The translations under genes and the position numbers were made by a program. From NCBI RefSeq assembly GCF_018333375.1, contig NZ_BORW01000001.1, forward strand, positions 496,001 to 560,000: a DNA stretch of 64,000 nucleotides. Direction: 5' to 3'. This DNA is from Paenibacillus cookii (GTDB taxonomy: Bacteria; Bacillota; Bacilli; Paenibacillales; Paenibacillaceae). The notes under the pieces were generated by a model that saw only the letters and a program-made list of their open reading frames with translations, did no database searches and was not told where the DNA came from. This document shows, one piece after another, positions 25,981 through 33,846 of this stretch (its first letter is position 1; every line of letters starts with the position of its first letter).

Positions 25981-27939
25981 ATGAACCCGGATGTGATGCC
26001 AGTGCCAAAACGCATGCGCCCTTGGGCCGACCTGTTTATTCGAAGGCTCGAGCGCTATTCCCTGCAGCAGCGGTTGTTTTTTTCCTATATCGTCATCATT
26101 CTCATTCCCGGCATCGTGTTTTCGCTCATCATGTTCCGGCAGCTGAACGAAAGTTACACGAAGGATGTCATCCGCAAAAGCGAAAGCTCCATCGAGGTCG
26201 AAAAAACGAACATCCAAAACAACATGGAAACGATGGAACGCGCCGTCCAGATCGCCTTGTCGGACCGGGAGGTCATGAACTACATCGACCGTTCCACCGA
26301 TCCGGACCCGGCCGAGCTGATCGAATTCAGCAGCAATACGATGAACAATCTTTTGCGGCTTCAATTCAACAATCCCGATCTTGAACATATCCGCATTTTT
26401 TCGGACAACCTGCTGATCAGCGAAATTTGGCCCGTCTTTTTGAAGGAAAGCCGGGTGGCGAACGAGCCGTGGTACGACGAGGTGCTCCGGCTGAACGGCG
26501 GGGCGCTGTGGGAAATATCGGAACGGGATAAGGAGCCGATCCAAAACCATATCCGCGACGAAAAGGAATTCCGGCAAAAAATGTCGCTGCTGCGGGAAAT
26601 CGAATACCCGAAGGGCAAACATGTCGGCATCATTCAAGTCGATATGCTGCTCAGCCGGTTTTTCCCCAGCACTTACGCCGGGCATAGCAACGGGCAGTCG
26701 CAAATGTTCGTCGTCACCCCGAGCGGCGGGCTGTATTACGATCCGTCCCGTTCCCTGCTTCCCGCCTCCGAGCTTGCCGCCGCAAGGCTTGCGGAGAAGC
26801 TTTCCCCCACGGAACATGCCGGGGCCTACCGCCACTTCAACTTAAGCCTGTCCGGCGAGCCTTACCTTGCGGTGTACGCCTACATCGACAGCATCGGGGC
26901 GTACGTGGTGCAGCTGACGTCGCTGCAGGCGGGGCTGGCGGACCTGAACAAAGCCCGGAATACGATTTTGCTCGTGAACGTCGTTTTGATCGCGATCCTG
27001 TCGGTCTCGACTTTTTTTCTCAATTCGCTCATTTTGAAAAAATTGCGGCAGCTGACGTTATCCATGAAAAAGATCCGCCAAGGGGACTTCAACGTCCAGC
27101 TTCCGGTCGGAGGCGGCAGCGAAGTCGGCGAGTTGACGTTCCACTTCCGCAAAATGATGGGCAAAATCAACGAGCTGATCGCCGATGCGGTCAACAAGCA
27201 GGCGGCGACGAAGGAAGCCGAGCTGAAAACCCTGAAAAACCAAATCGATTCCCATTTCCTTTACAACACGCTCGAAAATATCAAAATGCTCGCCGAGGTC
27301 GAAAACCAGCGGCCCATATCGGATGCTTTGACGTCGCTCGGCAGCATGATGCGCTACAACCTGAGATGGAGCGGCGAATACGTGCGCCTGCGGGAGGAAT
27401 TGAACCATGCGCGGCATTATGTCGCCTTGATGAACCTGCGGTTCGACCAGCGTATCGTGCTCAGGGCCGAGCTGACGGAACGGGATCTCGACCTGGAGGT
27501 GCTGAAAATGTCGCTGCAGCCGATCATCGAAAACGCGGTCAAACACGGCCTGAACGGTCATGCCGCAAGTGAGGGCAATTTGACCATCACCTTGACCACC
27601 TATACGGACGAGCGGGCGCAAATGATCGTGATCGAAGATAACGGCGCGGGGATGTCCCCGGAAAAAACGCGGCGGCTGAACGAAAAAATACGCGCATCGG
27701 ACGACGGCCGCAGCATGGAAACCTCGGCGGATTCCGGCGGAACGTCCGGCCGGGCCGCCGGCGGGAACGGCATCGGCCTCCGCAACGTCCATCAGCGGCT
27801 GCAGCTGTTTTACGGCAGCGAATACGGCCTATGGGTCGAAAGCGAGGAGCATCGGTACACCCGGGTCATGATCAAGCTCCCCTACTTTAACCTGATCGGA
27901 GGCGAAACCGAACATGTACAGACTCTTGATCGTCGATGA
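25981..27939 (+). CDS. Sensor histidine kinase, YesM type
   Basis: About 652 residues. A membrane segment near residues 25-45 (IVIILIPGIVFSLIMF), an extracellular cache-like region, a second membrane segment near 310-330, a HAMP linker (KKIRQGDFNVQLPV), the His-kinase box IDSHFLYNTLENIKMLAEV with the phosphorylated His, and an ATPase domain (IIENAVKHGLNG, ENGIGLRNVH-type G box). Partner of the YesN-like regulator, with which it overlaps by 26 bp. Start uncertain: ATG 25981 is chosen because the GTG at 25912 lies before the terminator hairpin; ATG 25996 is also possible and no strong ribosome site is seen. Confidence 0.9.
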   Translation: MNPDVMPVPKRMRPWADLFIRRLERYSLQQRLFFSYIVIILIPGIVFSLIMFRQLNESYTKDVIRKSESSIEVEKTNIQNNMETMERAVQIALSDREVMNYIDRSTDPDPAELIEFSSNTMNNLLRLQFNNPDLEHIRIFSDNLLISEIWPVFLKESRVANEPWYDEVLRLNGGALWEISERDKEPIQNHIRDEKEFRQKMSLLREIEYPKGKHVGIIQVDMLLSRFFPSTYAGHSNGQSQMFVVTPSGGLYYDPSRSLLPASELAAARLAEKLSPTEHAGAYRHFNLSLSGEPYLAVYAYIDSIGAYVVQLTSLQAGLADLNKARNTILLVNVVLIAILSVSTFFLNSLILKKLRQLTLSMKKIRQGDFNVQLPVGGGSEVGELTFHFRKMMGKINELIADAVNKQAATKEAELKTLKNQIDSHFLYNTLENIKMLAEVENQRPISDALTSLGSMMRYNLRWSGEYVRLREELNHARHYVALMNLRFDQRIVLRAELTERDLDLEVLKMSLQPIIENAVKHGLNGHAASEGNLTITLTTYTDERAQMIVIEDNGAGMSPEKTRRLNEKIRASDDGRSMETSADSGGTSGRAAGGNGIGLRNVHQRLQLFYGSEYGLWVESEEHRYTRVMIKLPYFNLIGGETEHVQTLDRR

Positions 27940-29476
27940 TGAACGAAATATAAGGATCGGGCTGAAAGCCATGATCGAAAGGGAATACCCTTCCCGTTTC
28001 AGCATCGGCCTGGCCGCCGGAGGCGAGGAGGCGCTGGAGATGCACCGGGCCGAAAAAGCGGACATCGTCGTCACCGACATCCGCATGCCGGGCATGGACG
28101 GCCTGGAGCTGATCCGGAAGCTGGGCGAGCTTCCTTTTCCTCCGGCGGTGATCATCTTAAGCGGGTATGACGATTTTCAGTATGCGAAGGAAGCGATCGC
28201 GCACAAGGTGCGGGAATATTTGCTGAAACCGATCGTGCGCGAGGAATTGTTCCGGGCGTTGAACCGGATGATCGCCGAATTGCGGCAGGAGGAGCAAGTG
28301 GCGCGCGAGCTCGAAGCGCTCGGCAAATACCGCGAGGAGCAGGCCGCGGACCAGCTCAATTATATTTTGCTGCATCCGGACATTCCGGAGGATGAAATCG
28401 AGCGCCGCTGCGCCAAAGCCGGCCTCGATCCCGCCGCTGCGCCTTACTGCGTCGCCGTCGTCCGCAAAGAAGATCAGCCGAGCGGGACTTTGGCGCAGCT
28501 GGCCGAGGCTTATTGGAAGAGCAGGCAGTCCATCTGCTTCGAGGATAAGGACCGGAATCTCGTCGTCCTGGCCGGCGATGAGACAGCCGTGACCGATTTT
28601 GCCCGGGATGTTCAAGGCAAAGGCCTTCGGGCCGACATCGGCGTCAGCTTGAAGGCGGCGGGGGCCGCTCAGCTCAAACGCGGTTACCAAGAGGCCAAAC
28701 AGGCGCTCAAATATGCCTTTTTGCATGCGCGACCGGGCGGCGGCGTCTTTTATTATGCGGACGTCCGCCGTCTCCCGAAACCGGATCCAATCCCGGAAGA
28801 GCTTTTCCGCAGGCTGGCCAACCTGCTCGGGACCGGAAGGAAACAGGACATCAAGGAACTGTGGCACGAGATCATGGACCTCGGCGAAATCAAACGCCGC
28901 GACATCGCCTATCTGGAGCGTCTCAGCCGGATGCTGAACGAGATGGTGATCGACCGGGTGTTCGCCGATTACGGAGAAGCTTCGGTGGAAATTTTGAAAA
29001 TCTATAAAAAAATCGGCTACCTCTATCACAGCGAAACCGTGTACGGTTACATCCATGACGCGGAAGCGCTGCTGCTGCGGCTGGACGATTACGTAAAAGA
29101 CGTCAAGGAGGCCCATGTCGGGCATGCCGAAATGAAAGCGGCGGTCGACTACATCCGGGAGCATTATGACAAGCCGCTCAACATGGCGACCGTCTCCAAC
29201 CACGTGTCCCTGAATTACTCCTATTTCAGCGAAACCTTTAAGCAGTTTACCGGCATGAGCTTCGTGCCCTACGTCAAAAAAATCCGCATCGAAAAAGCCA
29301 AGGAACTGCTCGAGCATAGCCACGGCAAAGTGTACGAAATCGCGGCGCAGGTCGGCTTCGAAAGCGTGAAGCAGTTCAACCGCGTCTTTCGCGAGCACGA
29401 AGGCATCTCCCCGATGGAATATCGCGAAAAAGCATGGGCGCATGCCGGAGCGCCGAACGGTTCGAAGGCCAAATGA
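27914..29476 (+). CDS. Response regulator with AraC-type DNA-binding domain, YesN type
   Basis: 520 residues. N-terminal receiver (LLIVDDERNIRIGL; phospho-Asp in TDIRMPGMDG at about residue 57), a central region of unknown fold, and a C-terminal AraC domain (HYDKPLNMATVSNHVSLNYSYF; KVYEIAAQVGFESVKQFNRVF; GISPMEYR). Works with the upstream kinase, most likely to induce the 22.3-25.9 kb importer. The C-terminal tail is short and complete, but the DNA just after its stop is the broken end of a chemoreceptor gene on the other strand. Confidence 0.93.
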   Translation: MYRLLIVDDERNIRIGLKAMIEREYPSRFSIGLAAGGEEALEMHRAEKADIVVTDIRMPGMDGLELIRKLGELPFPPAVIILSGYDDFQYAKEAIAHKVREYLLKPIVREELFRALNRMIAELRQEEQVARELEALGKYREEQAADQLNYILLHPDIPEDEIERRCAKAGLDPAAAPYCVAVVRKEDQPSGTLAQLAEAYWKSRQSICFEDKDRNLVVLAGDETAVTDFARDVQGKGLRADIGVSLKAAGAAQLKRGYQEAKQALKYAFLHARPGGGVFYYADVRRLPKPDPIPEELFRRLANLLGTGRKQDIKELWHEIMDLGEIKRRDIAYLERLSRMLNEMVIDRVFADYGEASVEILKIYKKIGYLYHSETVYGYIHDAEALLLRLDDYVKDVKEAHVGHAEMKAAVDYIREHYDKPLNMATVSNHVSLNYSYFSETFKQFTGMSFVPYVKKIRIEKAKELLEHSHGKVYEIAAQVGFESVKQFNRVFREHEGISPMEYREKAWAHAGAPNGSKAK

Positions 29477-29477
29477 A

Positions 29478-30315
29478 CAGGCGACTTGGCCATCACCACC
29501 TGCTTCGACCGGTCCGGCGCAAGGAATGCGTATTTCGGCTTGCTCATCCCTTCGGGAGGCAGCGAAATACCGGACGTACGTCCCAGTTGCGAGGCACTTT
29601 CGCTGTAGATCACCTGATTTTGGGGACTGATGACCTGGATGCTGCCGCCGTCGCCCATCCCCACATGCTCCACCTGATCCTTGATCGCAGCCAAATCGAT
29701 ATCGATCAGGATGACGCAGTAACCCCGCGAGGCCCCTTCGCCGGAAATGACCCGGCCGAGCGTAATGGTCGGATTCGTATTCCGGTTCCCGTCCAGATTG
29801 TGGGGGATCCAGACGGAGCGGCCGCCATTTTCGGCAATTTGCTTGAACCAGTCCTCGTTGCCGTAGTTTTTGCTCGCCAGCAGGCCGGAACGCGTCGGAA
29901 TGACCGTACCGTCGGTTTCCAGCACCTCGATCGAAGTGATGTACGCATCCGAAAACATATACGACTGCAAAATTTCATCCAGCCGGTCGGCAAGCCGCGT
30001 ATATTCCGCCGGATCGTTTTTTTGCTGAAGCAAATCCAGGACCGTCTCCTGCATCGCTTTATCCACCAGCATCTGCATTAGAATCTTGTCGAAGGAATGA
30101 AACAAAAAGTCGAGCTTTTGGCTCGTTTGCACCGCGGTTTCCAAATACGCCCCCGTCACTTCGCGTTCCAGCGCCCTTTTGGAAATGCGATAAGATACCG
30201 CGCCGGTCACCGCCACAAAAACCATGATGGCCGCAATCATCATCAGCGCGATTTTCGTTCCGATCGACCGCAGCGGATTCCAGCGGAACGACTCTTTGAA
30301 AGCTCTTTCCGACAT
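29478..30315 (-). pseudogene. Truncated methyl-accepting chemotaxis protein (sensor part only)
   Basis: The intact part, ~279 residues, has an N-terminal membrane helix (IALMMIAAIMVFVAVTGAVSY) and an extracellular dCache sensor (YMFSDAYITSIEVLETDGTV, GNEDWFKQIAENGGRSVWI, GEGASRGYCVILIDID). It stops being sensor-like at about MAKSPV, near base 29480; beyond that the frame only reads the reverse of the YesN gene. The second membrane helix, HAMP and signalling domains are absent, so no chemotaxis signal could be passed on. ATG 30315 follows GGGG at good spacing. The break coincides with the end of the importer/YesMN block, suggesting that block arrived by a recombination that removed the receptor's 3' part. 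Confidence 0.85.
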
Positions 30316-30502
30316 CGGCATGCCCCCCTATTTGTACCGTACCGTTTTTTGGAAGCGGCATAACCTTACTATATCGGTCTTCAAGGGGATGCTCTATCGA
30401 TTATCTTCTACATTTTCTCGAAATTATTCTCTTCTGAAAAACCGCCCGTCCCGGAATCGCCGCAAATGTTTGTGCCAATAATGGGAACATTGCCTTTTTA
30501 AG
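30316..30502. other. Intergenic region between the chemoreceptor remnant and trhO
   Basis: AT-rich, no ORF or clear hairpin. It would hold the promoter of the truncated chemoreceptor (minus strand); no convincing sigma-A or sigma-D match was found. Confidence 0.4.
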
Positions 30503-30532
30503 TTGACTATCCGCGTCACGTTCATCTACAAT
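30503..30532 (+). promoter_or_regulatory. Probable trhO promoter
   Basis: -35 TTGACT (30503-30508), 18-bp spacer, -10 TACAAT (30527-30532). Start expected near 30540, leaving a leader of about 240 nt. Confidence 0.65.
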
Positions 30533-30539
30533 AGATTAG

Positions 30540-30779
30540 AAAAGCGTTTTAGGCGCATTTTCACAAAAGCGGACCGCCTTTTGAGGTGGTTTTTGCGGTT
30601 TTAGGATGACCGGCTTCGCGGAAACGAAAGATTTTTTAACAGGATTTTGCAGCGTTCGTCCAGCCGCTTCCGGTGCCGACCGACCAACGGGACTCTCCGT
30701 TTTCGGTCCGGCGGAAGCGACTCTGCGAAGTTCGCAGCATCCTCTTTTAAGATAAATTTACAAGACAGGTGAAGAAAGA
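30540..30779 (+). promoter_or_regulatory. Long structured 5' leader of trhO
   Basis: Three hairpins can be drawn. The first, arms 30574-30579 and 30586-30591, is followed by a T-run and looks like a weak terminator. The second is large: 30665-30671 pairs with 30713-30719 (7 bp), with more pairing inside between GCCGACCG and CGGTCCGGC and between ACGG and CCGT. The third is 30723-30727 with 30733-30737. No match to a riboswitch class I can recognise, and no T-box sequence. Confidence 0.5.
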
Positions 30780-31679
30780 ATGACAGCATCCAAAGATTAC
30801 CGTATTCTGCTATATTATAAGTTCGTACAGATTCCAGATCCGGAGCAGTTTACTGCTGAGCATCTTCAATACTGCAAGGATCTGGGCGTGAAAGGACGCA
30901 TTCTGATTGCCTCGGAAGGCATTAACGGAACGTTGTCCGGAACGGTGGAACAAACCGAGAAGTACATGAACGATTTGAAGGCGAACCCGCTGTTCTCCGA
31001 CATCGTCTTCAAGATCGACGAAGCCGACGGCCATGCATTCAAAAAGATTTTCGTGCGCCACAGAAAAGAACTGGTTACGTTCCGTTACGAAAAACCGCTT
31101 GACCCGAACGTGATCGGCGGCAAAAGACTGTCTCCGAAGGAATGGCATGAGCTGCTGCAAAGAGACGACGTCGTCGTGATCGACGGACGGAACGATTATG
31201 AATACGACATCGGCCATTTCCGGGGCGCGATTCGTCCGGACGTTAAGTCCTTCCGCGAGTTTCCGGAATGGATCCGGAACAACCTCAGCGAATATAAGGA
31301 CAAGAAGGTGCTTACGTACTGCACGGGCGGCATCCGCTGCGAAAAGCTCACCGGATTCCTGATTCACGAAGGCTTCAAGGATGTCAACCAGCTTGAAGGC
31401 GGCATCGTGACCTACGGCAAAGATCCGGAAGTCAAAGGACATCTGTGGGACGGAAAATGTTACGTGTTCGACGAGCGCATTTCGGTTCCGATCAACCGCA
31501 CGGAAGAAGACGTGGTGATCGCAAAATGCCATCACTGCGGCACGACGGAAGACCGTTACATCAACTGCGCGAACCCGGTTTGCAACAAGCAGCATGTATG
31601 CTGCCCGGATTGCGAGGAAAAACATCAATCCTTCTGCTCGGATGAATGCCGCGAAGCGGTTCTCGGCGTCAACGCGTAA
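30780..31679 (+). CDS. trhO: tRNA uridine(34) hydroxylase, rhodanese family
   Basis: 299 residues of the TrhO (YceA/YbfQ) family, which uses oxygen to convert U34 of certain tRNAs to 5-hydroxyuridine, the first step towards mo5U34 in Gram-positives. N-terminal acylphosphatase-like part ([15 protein letters not shown]), then a rhodanese domain with [15 protein letters not shown] and the active-site loop CTGGIRC, catalytic Cys181. The C terminus holds a cysteine-rich zinc-binding tail ([24 protein letters not shown]). ATG 30780 follows AGGTGAAG. Monocistronic, closed by the terminator at 31691-31732, and preceded by an unusually long leader. Confidence 0.95.
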   Translation: MTASKDYRILLYYKFVQIPDPEQFTAEHLQYCKDLGVKGRILIASEGINGTLSGTVEQTEKYMNDLKANPLFSDIVFKIDEADGHAFKKIFVRHRKELVTFRYEKPLDPNVIGGKRLSPKEWHELLQRDDVVVIDGRNDYEYDIGHFRGAIRPDVKSFREFPEWIRNNLSEYKDKKVLTYCTGGIRCEKLTGFLIHEGFKDVNQLEGGIVTYGKDPEVKGHLWDGKCYVFDERISVPINRTEEDVVIAKCHHCGTTEDRYINCANPVCNKQHVCCPDCEEKHQSFCSDECREAVLGVNA

Positions 31680-31690
31680 GGAAAGTCCAA

Positions 31691-31732
31691 AAAAACGGCT
31701 TGTTCGTTCAATACGACGAACAAGCCGTTTTT
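31691..31732 (+). terminator. Intrinsic terminator of trhO
   Basis: 17-bp perfect stem, 31691-31707 with 31716-31732, the second arm ending in T5. A-rich on the other side, so it may also act for the minus-strand ATPase gene. Confidence 0.9.
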
Positions 31733-31809
31733 GTATGCCTTGCCGGCCGTTTCCGCGAGAAAACTACCTGGGTTCCCGTTGGGTCGGGACGTTTCGGGAC
31801 AACGTCCGG

Positions 31810-32574
31810 CTACCGGTCTCCTTCTTCCTCCAGCAAAATCTCCAGCATCTTCTCGCGGTCGTTCATCATTTGGCGGGTAATGATGTAATGTTCCGTATCC
31901 TCCAGCTCCACCTCGCGCATTCCCGATTCGTCGAGCAGCCAAATCTCCGCATGGGGATAAGACATCAAAATCGGCGAATGCGTGGCGATGACCAGCTGCG
32001 AGTTTTGCTTGACGAGCTGATGGATGCGGGACAACATCGACATCTGTTTCAGCGGCGAAAGCGCCGCCTCCGGTTCGTCCATCAAGTAAAGCCCCCGTCC
32101 CCCGAAGCGATGCATGAAGGTTGCGAAAAAGCTTTCGCCGTGGGACTGCTCATGGAGCGACTTGCCGCCGTAGGATTCCTTGATGGGGCGGCCGCCCCCC
32201 TCCAAATCCAGCTTGTCGATCGTCGTCGCCACGTTATAGTAACTTTCCGCCCGAAAAAAAAATCCGTCCTTCGGCCGCACCGCGCCGCGAACGAGGCGCA
32301 AATACCGGTACAGCTCCGAATGGGAAGCCATCGTCTCAAAGGCGAAGTTTTTCGTCCCGCCCTCCGGATTGAACCCCCACGCGATGGCCAACGCTTCGAT
32401 CAGCGTCGATTTGCCCGAGCCGTTTTCGCCGACGATAAACGTGACCGGCTTCCGGAACGACAGGCTTGCCAAATCATGCACCGCGGGTAGGTTAAATGGA
32501 TACGTCCGGAAGGACGGCACCTCGTCCCTTTTCAGCATCATGCTGCGCAAATAAAGCGAACGCGGGTCCAGCAT
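31810..32574 (-). CDS. AAA/ABC-type ATPase of COG3910 type
   Basis: 254 residues. Walker A GENGSGKST near residue 50, an ABC-like Walker B LYLMDEPEAALSP near 180 and a THSPIL switch motif near 218, the pattern of RecF/SMC-related stand-alone ATPases. No nuclease or helicase domain is fused. Its function is unknown; similar ATPases occur both as housekeeping genes and in defence systems, but no defence partner is adjacent here. ATG 32574 is used, with AGGAGG about 12 nt upstream. Confidence 0.85.
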   Translation of the reverse strand: MLDPRSLYLRSMMLKRDEVPSFRTYPFNLPAVHDLASLSFRKPVTFIVGENGSGKSTLIEALAIAWGFNPEGGTKNFAFETMASHSELYRYLRLVRGAVRPKDGFFFRAESYYNVATTIDKLDLEGGGRPIKESYGGKSLHEQSHGESFFATFMHRFGGRGLYLMDEPEAALSPLKQMSMLSRIHQLVKQNSQLVIATHSPILMSYPHAEIWLLDESGMREVELEDTEHYIITRQMMNDREKMLEILLEEEGDR

Positions 32575-32614
32575 TCGGCCCTCAGTCCTCCTTTCCACCG
32601 ATCCGTTCCTTGTG

Positions 32615-32659
32615 AAAAAGGGCATCATCCACCCTTAGATTCCGGTAGGAATGATGCCC
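32615..32659 (-). terminator. Intrinsic terminator of ddh
   Basis: 9-bp stem, 32620-32628 with 32651-32659, followed on the minus strand by five T at 32619-32615. Confidence 0.85.
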
Positions 32660-32681
32660 TTGCGATAGGCTTGTCCGAAAA

Positions 32682-33656
32682 TTACAGCAGTTCTTTGCGA
32701 AGCTGCTCGGCCGATTTTGGCGACAGCAGGCCGAACGGAATATCGAACACCGTTTTGGCGCCTTTGTCTCCTTGCGCGGACAGCTTGGCTGCGGCACGCG
32801 CATAAGCGACCAGCACGCTCGCGGTAAATTCGGGGTTGCTGTCCAGCTTGAGGCCGAACTCGATGATTTGGGTGCTGTTTTCGCCGGTGCGTCCGCTGCG
32901 AAGCACGGTACCGCCGTGAGGCATCGCCGAGTGGTTCGCCTTCAGCTCCTCTTCGCTGATAAAGTTCACGGTCGTGTCATAATCGGCGAAGTAGTTCGGC
33001 ATTTCTTTGATTTCTTTTTCGATGCGGGCCAAATCCGCGCCTTCCTCCGCAACGACAAAACATTCGCGAAGATGCTTTTGGCGGGTGCTCAGCTCCGGAT
33101 TTTCCCCGGCGCGCACTTTGGCTACCGCTTCTTCGACCGGAATGGTGTACTGCACGCCGTTTTTAACGCCCTCCACGCGGCGGATCGCATCGGAGTGGCC
33201 TTGGCTGACGCCGCGTCCCCAGAACGTGTATTCCTTGCCTTCCGGCAGGATGGCTTCCGCCAGCATCCGGTTCAGCGAGAACAGGCCCGGATCCCAGCCC
33301 GTGGAAATGACGCTGACATGGCCGGACGCAGCCGCTTCGGCGTCGACGGCCGCAAAATATTCGGGAATGCGCGCATGCGTGTCGAAGCTGTCGACGGTAT
33401 TGAACCATTTCGCGAATTGGGGTCCCTGTTCAGGCAAGTCGGTCGCAGATCCTCCGCACAGAATCATCACGTCGATTTTGCCGATATATTTTTCCGCTTC
33501 CGAAATATGTACAACCGGCACGCTAGCCTCTACGCCGTTGGGCTCGCGGCGGGTGAAAATCACTTCAAGCCGGATGTCCGGGTTTTGCCGGATCGATTTC
33601 TCCACGCCTTTCCCGAGATTTCCGTATCCCACAATACCAACCGTAATTTGTTTCAT
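32682..33656 (-). CDS. ddh: meso-Diaminopimelate D-dehydrogenase
   Basis: 324 residues. Converts L-tetrahydrodipicolinate, ammonia and NADPH to meso-diaminopimelate in one step, the short route to lysine and peptidoglycan precursor. N-terminal NADPH-binding motif VGIVGYGNLGKGVE; later GGSATDLPEQ, STGWDPGLFSLNR and FWGRGVSQGHSDA, all typical of Ddh. ATG 33656 follows GGGAGG. Single-gene unit. The route assimilates ammonium directly. Confidence 0.93.
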   Translation of the reverse strand: MKQITVGIVGYGNLGKGVEKSIRQNPDIRLEVIFTRREPNGVEASVPVVHISEAEKYIGKIDVMILCGGSATDLPEQGPQFAKWFNTVDSFDTHARIPEYFAAVDAEAAASGHVSVISTGWDPGLFSLNRMLAEAILPEGKEYTFWGRGVSQGHSDAIRRVEGVKNGVQYTIPVEEAVAKVRAGENPELSTRQKHLRECFVVAEEGADLARIEKEIKEMPNYFADYDTTVNFISEEELKANHSAMPHGGTVLRSGRTGENSTQIIEFGLKLDSNPEFTASVLVAYARAAAKLSAQGDKGAKTVFDIPFGLLSPKSAEQLRKELL

Positions 33657-33768
33657 ATAATCCTCCCAAAGCAAGCAATATAGTGTCTTTTCTATTTCTG
33701 ACCTCTATTATAAACGGAATTGCGAATACATGCCATTCGATGTGAGGAAAAGCACAAATTTTTGGCAT

Positions 33769-33795
33769 AAAAATGCAGGGACGTCTGCCCCTGCA
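33769..33795 (-). terminator. Intrinsic terminator of the DUF2207 gene
   Basis: 7-bp stem, 33774-33780 with 33789-33795, followed on the minus strand by T5. Confidence 0.8.
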
Positions 33796-33846
33796 CAGCG
33801 TAAACGATGCTTCCGCATCCAGGTCCGGATGCAATCATTTCCATGG

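Noticed and set aside
28157..29443. 428-codon minus-strand frame
   Set aside because: Antisense of the YesN-type regulator; no homology.
30540..30779. T-box or known riboswitch before trhO
   Set aside because: No T-box (UGGN) bulge sequence with AGGGUGGNACCGCG motif and no known aptamer core found.
31810..32574. COG3910 ATPase as part of a defence system
   Set aside because: No nuclease, toxin, helicase or restriction partner adjoins; neighbours are trhO and ddh.
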